Shown here: positions 9,915 to 20,290 of the stretch, one piece after another
Position numbering within the stretch: the stretch's first letter is position 1
Layout of the letters: the number at the start of each line of letters is the position of its first letter
NCBI RefSeq assembly: GCF_022829285.1
Contig: NZ_JAKSYI010000069.1
Span: 211,913-275,912, forward strand
DNA: 64,000 nt
Reading direction: 5' to 3'
DNA from: Methylobacterium sp. J-078
Lineage (GTDB): Bacteria > Pseudomonadota > Alphaproteobacteria > Rhizobiales > Beijerinckiaceae
Position numbers and translations under genes: made by a program
Notes under the pieces: model-generated
What the model saw: only the letters and a program-made list of their open reading frames with translations
Told to the model about the DNA's origin: nothing
Databases searched by the model: none

Positions 9915-11359
9915 GGAACATCTCCTGTCAGGCCGGCGCGGGCCAGGGCGGCGCTTCGGGCCAGCACGGCGCTTCGCGCGAGGTCGCCCGGCGCGATCCC
10001 GTCGCCCTCCGCCACCACCGCGTCCGGGGCCAGGGCTTGGGCGAGACGGACCGCATTGTCCAGCGCCCGGTCCGCTTCCCCGGCGCGGCCGAGGCCGAGC
10101 ATCAGCAGGCCGAGCTGGTAATGGGCCATCACGAAGTCCCGGTCGAGGTAGAGGGCGCCGCGCAGGGCCCGCTCCGCCTCGGCATCCCGCCCGAGGGCGC
10201 GGGCCAGCAGGCCGTCGTAATAGTGCAGGGCGGGGTCGGTGGGCGCGGCCCGGATCGCGATCCGCAGCGCCCGCCAGGCCGCGCCGGTCTCGCCGGCATC
10301 CGCCAGGGCCCGGATGCGCGCGAGGTCCGGCATTGCCTCGGCCACGTCCTCGGGCGGCGGGGCGGGCCGCGCCACGCGCGCGTCCGGTGCCGGCATGGGA
10401 ATGGGAACAGGGATGGGTGCGGGGTCGGGGAGCACGGCCGGGCTCCAGGCCGGCGGCGCCGGTGCGGGCCCGACCGCGCCCGGCGGCCGGTAGGCGACGG
10501 TCCCGGGCAGGTTGACCGACTCGAACAGGGCGGCGATGGCCGGGTTCGGCTCGGCGTGACCGAGGAGCAGCCAGCCCTCCGGGCGCAGGCGCCGGCCGAG
10601 CCCGCGCACGATGCCGAGGACCGCGTCCGCCTCGAAGTAGATGAGCACGTTGCGGCACAGGATCAGGTCGAATTCCGCCTGAGGCAGGGTGCCCCGGCCG
10701 TCGAGGAGGTCCACGAGGTTGCGCCGCTCGAACCGGACCATCCGGCGGAATTCCGGCCGCAGGGCGTAGGTGCCGTCGCGCCCCGCCCCCGCCACCGGGG
10801 GGCCCGGCACGAAATGGCGCAGGCGCTCGCCCGGCGGCAGGGTGCGCAGGGCCCAGCGGCCGTAGATCCCCGCCCGCGCGGTCTCCAGCGCCGTGACGCT
10901 GATGTCGGTGCCGAGGATCGAGACCCGCCAGTCGGGAAGCGCCGGGCCGAGAAGCTCGTGCAGCAGAATGGCGATGGAGTAGGGCTCCGCCCCCGTGGAG
11001 CAGCCCGCGCTCCAGACCCGCAAGCTGCGCTCCGCCACGCGCGCGGCGATCAGGGCGGGCAGGATCGTGGCGCGCAGGGCCGTGAACTGCTCGGCGTAGC
11101 GGAAGAAAAACGTCTCCCCGATGGTGATTTCGGCCTCCAGGGCCGCCCATTCGGGCCCGCCCGCCGCGCGGTCGTCGAGGAGGGCCCCGTAGGCGGTGGC
11201 GTCCGCGAGGCCCTGCGCCCGGAAGCGCTTGCGCAGCCGGTCGAACAGCAGGTCGTCCTTGTCGGCATAGTAATGGTGGCCGGTGCGGGCGATGATCCGC
11301 GCCTTGAGGGACGCGAAACCCGGATCGGCTTCCGGTCCGGAACGCGGCGGACGGCTCAA
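9911..11359 (-). CDS. CheR methyltransferase with TPR tail (WspC-like)
   Basis: About 482 residues. The N-terminal helical CheR domain is followed by the SAM-dependent methyltransferase fold: RVWSAGCSTGAEPYSIA (motif I), SILGTDIS, FDLILCRNVLIYF and GWLLLGHAEP. A Pro-rich linker (about 300-345) leads to tetratricopeptide-like helices at the C terminus (ALHYYDGLLARALG, AHYQLGLLMLGLG). CheR methylates receptor glutamates; TPR fusions are typical of WspC and FrzF. No ATG is available; a TTG at 11359, 11 bases after the upstream cheW-like stop, is the most likely start. The gene overlaps the next cheW by four bases. Confidence 0.9.
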   Translation of the reverse strand: MSRPPRSGPEADPGFASLKARIIARTGHHYYADKDDLLFDRLRKRFRAQGLADATAYGALLDDRAAGGPEWAALEAEITIGETFFFRYAEQFTALRATILPALIAARVAERSLRVWSAGCSTGAEPYSIAILLHELLGPALPDWRVSILGTDISVTALETARAGIYGRWALRTLPPGERLRHFVPGPPVAGAGRDGTYALRPEFRRMVRFERRNLVDLLDGRGTLPQAEFDLILCRNVLIYFEADAVLGIVRGLGRRLRPEGWLLLGHAEPNPAIAALFESVNLPGTVAYRPPGAVGPAPAPPAWSPAVLPDPAPIPVPIPMPAPDARVARPAPPPEDVAEAMPDLARIRALADAGETGAAWRALRIAIRAAPTDPALHYYDGLLARALGRDAEAERALRGALYLDRDFVMAHYQLGLLMLGLGRAGEADRALDNAVRLAQALAPDAVVAEGDGIAPGDLARSAVLARSAALARAGLTGDVP

Positions 11360-11370
11360 CGGCGGCGCGC

Positions 11371-12030
11371 TCAGGCCGCGGGCAGGGCGGCGAGGCGGCG
11401 GGCCGCCGCGTCGGAGAGCGCCGAGAGGCGGTCCCGCTCCTCTGCCGAGAGGAGCGATCCCAAGCCCAGCACATGGACCAGGGCATCGCCGCGGGCGATC
11501 TCCGCGACGACGCAGCCGTTCAGGGTCCGCTCGGCCGGGACCGGGCGGATCGCGGCGGCCGCGACGGTGACGAGGTCCTGGACCCGGTCGACCAGGAAGC
11601 CGGTGTCGCCCGGCGCGTCGAGCAGGATGTGCCGGTAGAGCCCGTCGGCTTCCGGCGCGCCCGCGCGCAGGCCGAGGAGCCGGGCGAGGTCGAGGACCGG
11701 GACCGGCCTGCCGCCGAGGTTGAGGAACCCCGCGAGGGGACCGCCGCCAGCCGGCGGCGCGTGCAGGTCCGGCAGCGGCAGCACCTCGCTCACCGAGGCC
11801 CGCGCCAGGGCGCAGGCGACCCCCGCCACATCGAGGAGGAGGAAGGATTCGGGGGGAAGAACGGCATCGGTCTCGGACAGGGCCGGGGGTCCTCGCTGGC
11901 GGGATCGCGCTGGCGGGATGCAGGCCGGGAACGCGATCCCCGTCCGGCATCCCCGGCGTGAACCTAGATAGGACGGCGGCGCGCGGGCAGGCAAACCCGA
12001 ATCCGGGCGCGCGACCCGCCGCCGTGACAC
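11371..12030 (-). CDS. CheW-domain protein, first gene of the cluster
   Basis: A CheW-like coupling protein. The homologous part starts at ESFLLLDVAGVACALARASVSEVLPLPDL and continues through LAGFLNLGGRPVPVLDLARLLGL to a helical C terminus rich in Ala. The frame is open from a GTG at 12030 (219 residues); another possible start is a TTG at 11994, and a CTG close to 11878 would remove an unlikely Arg/Pro-rich leader. The true start is therefore uncertain. It is the promoter-proximal gene of the leftward chemosensory run and corresponds to WspB by position. Two CheW proteins per receptor are also characteristic of Wsp systems. Confidence 0.8.
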   Translation of the reverse strand: MSRRRVARPDSGLPARAPPSYLGSRRGCRTGIAFPACIPPARSRQRGPPALSETDAVLPPESFLLLDVAGVACALARASVSEVLPLPDLHAPPAGGGPLAGFLNLGGRPVPVLDLARLLGLRAGAPEADGLYRHILLDAPGDTGFLVDRVQDLVTVAAAAIRPVPAERTLNGCVVAEIARGDALVHVLGLGSLLSAEERDRLSALSDAAARRLAALPAA

Positions 12031-12129
12031 GGCGCACCGGACCCGCCTCGCGGGCCGGGGATTTCTCGGCTAAGCCTCGCTCCCGCCCGCCGTGCATCCC
12101 GCTCGCTTCCCGCCCACAGGATCAACCCC

Positions 12130-12405
12130 ATGTCCCGGTTCGCCCGTTCCGCGATCGTCGCCCTCGCGACCCTGCCCCTGGCCCTCGCGTTGGCGCCGGC
12201 GGCCCGGGCCGAGACGCCCGGCCCCGACTGGCTGACGCCGGCCCAGGTGACGCAGGCGCTGAAGGGCGCGGGCTATTCCGAGATCACCAAGCTGGAGGCC
12301 GATGACGGCCACTGGGACGGGGAGGGCCTCAAGGACGGGCGCAGGATGAAGTTCGATGCCGATCCGAAGACCGGCGCGATCCTGGGCGAGGTTCCGATCG
12401 AGTAG
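12130..12405 (+). CDS. Small secreted PepSY-domain protein
   Basis: 91 residues. A Sec signal peptide (RFARSAIVALATLPLALALAPAARA, cleavage after ARA near residue 27) precedes a single PepSY domain: WLTPAQVTQALKGAGYSEITKLEADDGHWDGEGLKDG, ending FDADPKTGAILGE. Such one-domain periplasmic proteins are common in Methylobacterium; the domain is thought to bind peptides or inhibit proteases, but the role of the solitary form is not known. It is transcribed away from the chemosensory cluster, with about 100 bases between the starts. It is followed by the ilv leader region. Confidence 0.85.
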   Translation: MSRFARSAIVALATLPLALALAPAARAETPGPDWLTPAQVTQALKGAGYSEITKLEADDGHWDGEGLKDGRRMKFDADPKTGAILGEVPIE

Positions 12406-12524
12406 ATCGGCGATATCGTGCCTTCGGCGTTGACCGCTTCCCATCTCTTCGGTAAGACACGCGTCACGATTTTCGATTCGTCCGACGCTTCCCGCGCCGG
12501 CCGAACAGGACAAGATCTCTACCG

Positions 12525-12575
12525 ATGCGTGCCATCCTTATCGTAACGGAAGCGCCACTGACGGGGCGGGCCTGA
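12525..12575 (+). CDS. ilv leader peptide [16 protein letters not shown]
   Basis: A 16-codon open frame reads [16 protein letters not shown] and stops 36 bases before a terminator-like hairpin that precedes ilvB. Four consecutive codons specify Ile-Leu-Ile-Val, the three end products of the pathway encoded downstream. This is the hallmark of a transcription-attenuation leader: ribosome stalling at these codons when a charged branched-chain tRNA is scarce would prevent formation of the terminator. The reading frame, its position and the hairpin are seen directly; the mechanism is inferred from known ilv attenuators. Confidence 0.8.
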   Translation: MRAILIVTEAPLTGRA

Positions 12576-12632
12576 CACCAGGGTCCGCGATCCGGATGGT
12601 GGCGCATGCAGGGTCCCTCGGGGCCCTTTTTT
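12576..12632 (+). terminator. ilvB attenuator: two hairpins, second with T run
   Basis: Immediately after the leader stop, CACCA (12576-12580) and TCCG (12584-12587) pair with CGGA and TGGTG (12593-12601) to form hairpin 1. A second hairpin, GGGTCC-CTCG-GGGCCC (12611-12626), is followed by six T residues, as in an intrinsic terminator. GGGTCC is repeated at 12581 and 12611, giving competing partners for GGGCCC. I did not find one convincing antiterminator pairing by eye. The ilvB ribosome site (AAGGAG, 12675-12680) lies beyond the T run. Confidence 0.75.
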
Positions 12633-12687
12633 ATTGCCGCGACGAGCCGACGACACGAACACGCACACAGTTTTAAGGAGCAGGACG

Positions 12688-14463
12688 ATGGGCGGCGAGG
12701 TCATGACCGGGGCCGAAATGGTCATCCGGGCGTTTCAGGATCAGGGTGTCGATACGCTGTTCGGGTATCCCGGCGGCGCGGTGCTGCCGATCTACGACGC
12801 GCTCTTCCACCAGGAGACCCTGAAGCACATCCTCGTGCGCCACGAGCAGGGCGCCGTCCACGCCGCGGAGGGCTACGCGCGCTCGTCCGGCAAGGTCGGC
12901 TGCGTCCTCGTCACCTCGGGGCCCGGCGCCACCAACATCATCACGGGTCTCACCGACGCACTGCTCGATTCGATCCCGCTGGTCTGCATCACCGGCCAGG
13001 TCCCGACGCACCTGATCGGCACGGACGCGTTCCAGGAATGCGATACGGTCGGCATCACGCGCCACTGCACGAAGCACAACTACCTCGTCAAATCGATCGA
13101 CGACCTGCCGCGCATCCTGCACGAGGCGTTCTACGTCGCGTCCCATGGCCGCCCCGGCCCGGTCGTCATCGACCTGCCGAAGGACGTCCAGTTCGCGTCC
13201 GGCGTCTACGAGCGCCCGACGCAGAACGGCCACAAGACCTACAAGCCGGCCTTCAAGGGCGACGCGGCCCAGATCCAGGCGGCGGTCGAGCTGATGGCCT
13301 CCGCGCGCCGGCCGATCCTCTACACCGGCGGCGGCGTCATCAATGCCGGCCCGCACGCCTCGGCCCTGCTGCGCAGGCTCGCCGCCGAGACCGGCTTTCC
13401 CGTCACCTCGACCCTGATGGGTCTCGGCGCCTTCCCGGCCTCGGACGACCAGTTCCTCGGCATGCTCGGCATGCACGGGACCTACGAGGCCAACCTGGCG
13501 ATGCATGATTGCGACGTCATGGTCTGCATCGGTGCGCGCTTCGACGACCGCATCACCGGCCGCCTCGACGCCTTCGCGCCGTTCTCGAAGAAGATCCACG
13601 TCGACATCGACGCCTCCTCGATCAACAAGGTCGTCAAGGTCGATGTCGGAATCGTCGGCGATTGCGGCTCGGTGCTCGAGGACATGCTGGCCGCCTGGAA
13701 GGCGCAGCCGCGCCAGCCGGACAAGGCGCGCCTGGAGGATTGGTGGACCAAGATCCAGGCCTGGAAGGCGCGCGACTGCCTCGCCTACTGGCCGTCGGGC
13801 ACGATCATCAAGCCGCAATACGCGGTGCAGCGCCTCTACGAGGCCTGCAAAGGCCGGGAGACCTACGTCACCACCGAGGTCGGCCAGCACCAGATGTGGG
13901 CGGCCCAGTACTTCAAGTTCGATGAGCCGAACCGCTGGATGACCTCCGGGGGCCTCGGCACCATGGGCTACGGCCTGCCGGCGGCCATCGGCACGCAGCT
14001 CGCCCACCCGGAGGGCCTCGTCATCGACATCGCCGGCGAGGCCTCGATCCTGATGAACATGCAGGAGCTGTCCACGGCGGTGCAGTATCGCTTGCCGGTC
14101 AAGATCTTCATCCTGAACAACGAGTACATGGGCATGGTGCGCCAGTGGCAGGAGCTGCTGCACGGCTCGCGCTACTCGCAGAGCTACTCCGAGAGCCTGC
14201 CGGACTTCGTGAAGCTGGCGGAAGCCTACGGCGCCAAGGGCATCCGCTGCGAGAAGCCGGGCGACCTCGACGCGGCGATCGCCGAGATGCTCGACTACGA
14301 CGGCCCCGTCGTCTTCGACTGCGTCGTCGACAAGAAGGAGAACTGCTTCCCGATGATCCCGTCGGGCAAGGCGCACAACGAGATGCTGCTGTCCGACTAC
14401 CTCGGCGAGACCGGGGTCGAGCTCGGCGACGTCATCTCGGAAGAAGGCAAGATGCTGGTCTGA
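12688..14463 (+). CDS. ilvB: Acetolactate synthase large subunit
   Basis: 591 residues; catalyses the thiamine-diphosphate-dependent condensation of pyruvate to acetolactate, or of pyruvate with 2-ketobutyrate, the first common step of Val, Leu and Ile synthesis. Three domains are visible: N-terminal Pyr domain with the catalytic Glu in [16 protein letters not shown], a central FAD-binding-like domain ([21 protein letters not shown]) and a C-terminal PP domain ([14 protein letters not shown], then [12 protein letters not shown] with [12 protein letters not shown]). In the ThDP-binding motif, GEA replaces the usual GDG at its start, a variation seen in alphaproteobacterial IlvB. I chose the ATG at 12688, with AAGGAG 7 bases upstream. 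It follows the leader/attenuator and precedes ilvN. Confidence 0.96.
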   Translation: MGGEVMTGAEMVIRAFQDQGVDTLFGYPGGAVLPIYDALFHQETLKHILVRHEQGAVHAAEGYARSSGKVGCVLVTSGPGATNIITGLTDALLDSIPLVCITGQVPTHLIGTDAFQECDTVGITRHCTKHNYLVKSIDDLPRILHEAFYVASHGRPGPVVIDLPKDVQFASGVYERPTQNGHKTYKPAFKGDAAQIQAAVELMASARRPILYTGGGVINAGPHASALLRRLAAETGFPVTSTLMGLGAFPASDDQFLGMLGMHGTYEANLAMHDCDVMVCIGARFDDRITGRLDAFAPFSKKIHVDIDASSINKVVKVDVGIVGDCGSVLEDMLAAWKAQPRQPDKARLEDWWTKIQAWKARDCLAYWPSGTIIKPQYAVQRLYEACKGRETYVTTEVGQHQMWAAQYFKFDEPNRWMTSGGLGTMGYGLPAAIGTQLAHPEGLVIDIAGEASILMNMQELSTAVQYRLPVKIFILNNEYMGMVRQWQELLHGSRYSQSYSESLPDFVKLAEAYGAKGIRCEKPGDLDAAIAEMLDYDGPVVFDCVVDKKENCFPMIPSGKAHNEMLLSDYLGETGVELGDVISEEGKMLV

Positions 14464-14575
14464 GCCTCCGGACCCATCCCACCGCATCCGGACCGGGCTC
14501 CCGCCCGGTCCCATTCGATCGGCCCGGCCGGGCCTCACACGACACGCCATCGCAGACGCAGATCCGGGGCAGCCC

Positions 14576-15118
14576 ATGAACGCCATGAACACGCACTATC
14601 CCGATGCCGGCCGGGTCGAGCCGATCAACCGGCACACCCTGGCGGTCATCGTCGACAACGAGCCCGGCGTGCTCGCCCGCATCTCGGGCATGTTCTCGGG
14701 GCGCGGCTACAACATCGAGAGCCTGACGGTCTCGGAGACCGAGGTGGCGCGCCACCTCTCCCGCATCACCATCGTCACCGCCGGGACCGACGCGGTGATC
14801 CAGCAGATCAAGGCCCAGCTCGACCGCCTCGTGCCCGTGCACCGGGTCGTCGACCTGACCCTCCAGGGCAAGGCCCTCGAGCGCGAGCTCTGCCTCGTCA
14901 AGGTGGCGGGCACCGGCGAACACCGGACCGAGTCGCTGACCCTCGCGGCGGCCTTCGGCGCCAAGACCCTCGACGCGACCCTAAACTCCTTCGTGTTCGA
15001 GGTGACCGGCACCACCGAGGAGATCGACCGCTTCATCGGCCTGATGACGGTGATCGGCCTCGTGGAGATCTCCCGCACGGGCATCGCCGCCATGGGGCGC
15101 GGCGCCGAGGCGATGTAG
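14576..15118 (+). CDS. ilvN: Acetolactate synthase small (regulatory) subunit
   Basis: 180 residues. An N-terminal ACT domain (HTLAVIVDNEPGVLARISGMFSGRGYNIESLTVSETE) binds valine for feedback control; a C-terminal domain (LCLVKVAGTGEHRTE to GLVEISRTGIAAMGRG) completes the IlvH/IlvN fold. It activates and regulates the large subunit. It lies 112 bases after ilvB on the same strand and probably shares the attenuated transcript. The intergenic gap holds no other gene I can see. Length and motif order are normal for the family. Confidence 0.95.
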   Translation: MNAMNTHYPDAGRVEPINRHTLAVIVDNEPGVLARISGMFSGRGYNIESLTVSETEVARHLSRITIVTAGTDAVIQQIKAQLDRLVPVHRVVDLTLQGKALERELCLVKVAGTGEHRTESLTLAAAFGAKTLDATLNSFVFEVTGTTEEIDRFIGLMTVIGLVEISRTGIAAMGRGAEAM

Positions 15119-15192
15119 GTCCTGGCGGCGAGACCGCGCTATGATGTGATGGCGCCGGTCTGCGACGGAGGCGAGCGAAGCCGGAGCGGGAG

Positions 15193-15487
15193 GGGTCGGA
15201 CTACGCGGTCCGTCTGTTGGCCGATGAGGTCCGGCGCCTTGGTCGGTCCGAAGGCCAGACCGTGGAGGTCCTTCCGAAGGCACCGCGCGAGGACGCCGCT
15301 ATCTCGGCGCTCTGGCCAGGCCGGCGCGGTTCTCGTCGATCAGGTCCGCTCCATCGATCGCCGTGCGCGAACGCTCCGATGGCTGGGAACGGTCCCAGCC
15401 CAGACCCTCGCGGAAGCCCGCTCCAAACTGGCGGCCCTCATCGGCATACCGGTGGGCGACCCGCCGAAGGAAAACGAACCGCCATGA
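15193..15487 (+). pseudogene. Decayed MazEF-like toxin-antitoxin pair
   Basis: Two adjacent remnants in different frames. From 15193, the frame reads GSDYAVRLLADEVRRLGRSEGQTVEVLPK, resembling the swapped-hairpin AbrB/MazE core (pattern GNSxAVRLPxxxVxxLGLxEGQxVEV) without its N-terminal start. From 15314, another frame reads GAVLVDQVRSIDRRARTLRWLGTVP, then TLAEARSKLAALIGI, which matches the C-terminal third of MazF/PemK toxins (VDQVRSID, LxExxxKLxxLLG). The toxin's N-terminal two thirds are missing, so a deletion appears to have joined the end of the antitoxin to the end of the toxin. The remnant ends at 15487, overlapping the start of the following gene by four bases. Functional toxin activity is very unlikely. 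The family call rests on short motifs. Confidence 0.6.
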
Positions 15488-16122
15488 CCACCCTCTACTA
15501 CGCCCCCGGCGCCTGCTCGCTCGCCTCCCACATCGCCCTGGAGGAGACAGGCGCGCCCTACGAGACCGTACGGCTCGACCTCGCCAAGGGCGACCAGCGC
15601 GCGCCCGAATACCTCGCCGTCAACGAACGCGGCCGCGTGCCGGCGCTGGTGGAGGGCGACTGGGTGCTCACCGAGAACACCGCGATCCTGCGCCACATCG
15701 CCCGCACGCACCCGCAGGCCGGTCTCTGGCCGGAGGCCCCGCGCGACCAGGCCCGGGTGGACGAGTGGCTGGGCTGGCTCTCGATCAACCACCACCCGGC
15801 CTACGCGCATATCCGCCGGGCCGGGCGCTACACCAGCGACGAATCGGCCTTTCCCGGCATCCAGGCCAAGGGGGCCGAGACCTGCGGCGACCTGTTCACG
15901 ATGACCGAGGTCAAGCTCTCCAACGGCGGCTGGGCGCTGGGCGAGCGCTATAGCGTCGTCGACCCCTATCTGCTGCTGTTCTGGACCTGGGGGCGGGGCC
16001 CGACGCTGGGCTTCGACATGGCCGAGCGCTTTCCCGCCTGGACGCGCCACGCCCGCGCCATGGCCGCGCGCCCAGCCGTGAAGACAGTGTTCGCCCGGGA
16101 AGGCTTGACGCTGCCCGAATAA
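15484..16122 (+). CDS. Glutathione S-transferase family protein
   Basis: 212 residues. The thioredoxin-fold N-terminal domain has a Cys-Ser pair at 11-12 (YYAPGACSLASHIAL), as in beta-class bacterial GSTs, the cis-Pro in GRVPALV and the glutathione-contacting LTENTAILRHIA. The all-helical C-terminal domain follows (ARVDEWLGWLSINHHPAYAHI). Such proteins conjugate or thiol-transfer glutathione to electrophiles; the substrate is unknown. The ATG overlaps the end of the decayed toxin frame. It may be transcribed alone; the next gene starts 91 bases after its stop behind its own operator-like palindrome. Confidence 0.9.
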   Translation: MTTLYYAPGACSLASHIALEETGAPYETVRLDLAKGDQRAPEYLAVNERGRVPALVEGDWVLTENTAILRHIARTHPQAGLWPEAPRDQARVDEWLGWLSINHHPAYAHIRRAGRYTSDESAFPGIQAKGAETCGDLFTMTEVKLSNGGWALGERYSVVDPYLLLFWTWGRGPTLGFDMAERFPAWTRHARAMAARPAVKTVFAREGLTLPE

Positions 16123-17904
<1,782 letters not shown>

Positions 17905-17952
17905 TTCTTGCCCGTTGCAGCCGGGCTTCGCTCGGCTGCACGTCGCGGAGGA

Positions 17953-17984
17953 AGCCGGCGTCGCGCGAGCGGCGCCGGCTTTTT
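17953..17984 (+). terminator. Intrinsic terminator after ilvC
   Basis: AGCCGGCG and CGCCGGCT form an 8-base perfect stem around a 12-base loop, followed by four T residues (17981-17984). It lies 49 bases past the ilvC stop and separates it from the next gene. Confidence 0.85.
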
Positions 17985-18122
17985 CGTGCGCGGACGACAG
18001 GTCGCCTCGCCCTCGCCATGGCGAGAGATGAAGGGATCGAATGTTGTGCTCGGAGAGGTTTCCCGCGATCATCGCCGCCAACGGCTGCCCGGTTGAGAGC
18101 GGCCGAAACGCAGAGGACCCCC

Positions 18123-18776
18123 ATGGCATCGCTCTATTACGACGAGCATCGCGCGCTTCAGGAAGAGTTCAACACCGTCAAGCTCGCGGAGCGCCTGGAC
18201 ACCGGATGGGTTCAGGAGCAGATCGGCGAGACCGAGGCCGCCTTCATCGGCAGCCGGGACATGTTCTTCCTGTCCACCGTCGACCCCGACGGCATGCCGA
18301 CCGTCTCCTACAAGGGCGGCAGCCCCGGCTTCGTGAAGGTGCTCGACGGCAACACGCTGGTGTTCCCCGGCTTCGACGGCAACGGCATGTGGTACTCGAT
18401 GGGCAACATCGAGGGGCAGTCCAAGGTCGGCCTGCTGTTCATCGACTTCGAGACCCCGCACCGGGTCCGCGTCCAGGGCCATGCCCGGATGCTGCGCGAC
18501 GATCCCCTGATGGCCGAGTACACGGAGGCCAAGTATCTCGTCCGGGTCGAGGTCACGAAAGCCTGGGTCAACTGCCCGCGCTACATCCACAAGTATCAGA
18601 AGGTGGCGCAGAACCGATACGTGCCGACCCCCGAGAAGGAGACGCCGCTCGCCCTCTGGAAGCGCCTCGACATGGTCGCCGACGTCATCCCCGAGGAGGA
18701 CAAGGCCCGCGTCGCGAAGGAGGGCCGGATCGAGCTGCCGGAGTACGAGGCCCGGGTCGCCCGCGGCGAGAGCTGA
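18123..18776 (+). CDS. PPOX-fold (pyridoxamine 5'-phosphate oxidase-like) flavoprotein
   Basis: 217 residues with a split-barrel FMN-binding fold: FIGSRDMFFLSTVDPDGMPTVSYKGG, then LVFPGFDGNGMWYSMGNIEGQSKVGLLFIDF and RVRVQGHARML. The family includes pyridoxine phosphate oxidases and many uncharacterised flavin reductases or F420-type proteins; the C-terminal KYLVRVEVTKAWVNCPRYIHKYQKV stretch is typical of the conserved bacterial subgroup often labelled 'pyridoxamine 5'-phosphate oxidase family protein'. It lacks the hallmarks of PdxH itself. The exact substrate is unknown. It stands alone, convergent with tam. Confidence 0.88.
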   Translation: MASLYYDEHRALQEEFNTVKLAERLDTGWVQEQIGETEAAFIGSRDMFFLSTVDPDGMPTVSYKGGSPGFVKVLDGNTLVFPGFDGNGMWYSMGNIEGQSKVGLLFIDFETPHRVRVQGHARMLRDDPLMAEYTEAKYLVRVEVTKAWVNCPRYIHKYQKVAQNRYVPTPEKETPLALWKRLDMVADVIPEEDKARVAKEGRIELPEYEARVARGES

Positions 18777-18786
18777 GCCGCGATCC

Positions 18787-19569
18787 TTACGGCGCCCGGC
18801 GCGCGACGATGAAGACCCGCGGAAAGGCGAGCAGACGGCGTCCGTCGCTCCGTGGGGGATACGCTTCGTCGATCGCGGCCGCGTAGGCTTCGAGGAAGCC
18901 GGCCGCCGCGTCGGGTGCCAACGGGTCCAAGAAGGGGCGCAGCCCGGTCGCGCTCACCCAGGCGAGGATGGCGCCCGCATCCGCCATCCGGTGGTAATAG
19001 GCGGTGCGCCAGACATCCACGTCGGCGGCGAGCGGCGCCAGGAGATCGTAGTAGCCGGCCGGCTCCAGCATGCGTCCGACCCGGCCGGCCACGACCGGGT
19101 CGCCGATGGCCTCGGCCCAGGCGCCGGCCGCCGCGATCTCGCGCATGAGGCGGTGCGAGGGCTCCGCGAGGTTGTCGGGCATCTGCACCGCGAGCACCCC
19201 GCCCGGCGCGAGGAGGCCGAACAGGCGGGGCAGCAGCACCCGGTGGTCGGGCAGCCATTGCAGCACGGCGTTGGCATAGATCAGGTCCGGCGCCCGTTCC
19301 GGCCGCCAGGTCGCGGCGTCGCCCTGCGCGAAGGCGAGGCCGGGCAGGCGGGTCCGGGCGCTCTCCAGCATCGCCGGAGAGGTGTCGAGGCCGATCACCT
19401 CCGCGTCGGAGTAGCGCGCCGCGATCAGGGCCGTGGAATTGCCGGGCCCGCAGCCGAGATCGTAGACGAGGCGCGGCGCGTCGAGGGGGATGCGGGCCAG
19501 AAGCTCGGCCGCCGGGCGAGTGCGCTCGTCCTCGAAGCGAACGTAGAGAGCGGGATTCCAGTCGGTCAT
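18787..19569 (-). CDS. tam: Trans-aconitate 2-methyltransferase
   Basis: 260 residues, usual length for Tam. It transfers a methyl group from SAM to trans-aconitate, a spontaneous inhibitor formed from cis-aconitate. SAM-binding motif I is LVYDLGCGPGNSTALIA (about 33-49), followed by VIGLDTSPAMLESAR and DLIYANAVLQWLPDH. The N-terminal WNPALYVRFEDERTRPA is the Tam signature. It is transcribed leftward, with the dehalogenase gene upstream on the same strand (25 bases), so trpS-HAD-tam may form a unit. Confidence 0.9.
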   Translation of the reverse strand: MTDWNPALYVRFEDERTRPAAELLARIPLDAPRLVYDLGCGPGNSTALIAARYSDAEVIGLDTSPAMLESARTRLPGLAFAQGDAATWRPERAPDLIYANAVLQWLPDHRVLLPRLFGLLAPGGVLAVQMPDNLAEPSHRLMREIAAAGAWAEAIGDPVVAGRVGRMLEPAGYYDLLAPLAADVDVWRTAYYHRMADAGAILAWVSATGLRPFLDPLAPDAAAGFLEAYAAAIDEAYPPRSDGRRLLAFPRVFIVARRAP

Positions 19570-19594
19570 GCGCGCCCTCGCTCCCGTTCCGCCC

Positions 19595-20290
19595 TCAGCA
19601 CCCGAGTTGGTCGGCCAGATCGGCCAGATCCCGCGCCGCGTAGGTGACCGACCCGGCGGGCGCGGTCTCGCCACCGCCCGGCCCGTGCTCGCGGGGGCGA
19701 GCGATGTGGGCGGTGGACAGGCCGTGATGCGCCGCCGCCGCGAGATCGGCCGAGTGGGCGGCGACCATCAGGGTCTCCGCCGGGGCGAAGCCGAGGGCCG
19801 TTACCGCGTCGCGGTAGAGGGCCGGCTTCGGCTTGTAGTCGCGGGAATGGCCGGCGCCCAGGATCGCGTCGAAGATCAGCCCGTTGCGGCGGGCGAGGTC
19901 GATCATCAGCCGAACATGGCCGTTCGAATTCGGCGCCAGGAGGTGACGCGTCCGCAGGCGCCGCAGGGCGTCCGGCACGTCGGGCCAGGCGTCGAGCTGG
20001 TGCCACGCCTGGACAAGCTCCCGCCGCACGGCATCCGGAACGTCGGCGATGCCGAATTCCGCCAGCACCCGGGGCAGGGATTCCGCCTGGAGCGTATCGA
20101 GGTCCACGAAGGGACGGACACCGGAGCGCACGGTCTCCATCGCGGGCTCGTAGCGCCGTCGCCACGCATCCGCGAAGGCACCGGTATCCAGGGACGGGTC
20201 GGGGCCGAGCAGGCGCGCGGCCTCGCGGGCGATTCCGGAGCGCCAATCGACGAGCGTCCCGAAGACGTCGAAGACGAGCGCCCGGATCAT
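19595..20290 (-). CDS. Haloacid dehalogenase, type II (HAD superfamily)
   Basis: 231 residues. The nucleophile Asp8 lies in LVFDVFGTLVDWRSG, the type II 2-haloacid dehalogenase signature; LAPNSNGHVRLMID is motif II and YKPKPALYRDAV contains the motif III lysine, with VAAHSADLAAA as the acidic motif region. Members hydrolyse L-2-haloacids to hydroxyacids, although many annotated ones have other phosphatase-like substrates. The ATG (20290) overlaps the trpS stop as TGATG; a GTG one codon upstream is also possible. This suggests translational coupling to trpS. Confidence 0.88.
   Translation of the reverse strand: MIRALVFDVFGTLVDWRSGIAREAARLLGPDPSLDTGAFADAWRRRYEPAMETVRSGVRPFVDLDTLQAESLPRVLAEFGIADVPDAVRRELVQAWHQLDAWPDVPDALRRLRTRHLLAPNSNGHVRLMIDLARRNGLIFDAILGAGHSRDYKPKPALYRDAVTALGFAPAETLMVAAHSADLAAAAHHGLSTAHIARPREHGPGGGETAPAGSVTYAARDLADLADQLGC

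Noticed and set aside
12673..14592. Long minus-strand frame opposite ilvB
   Set aside because: It is a shadow of ilvB without motifs.
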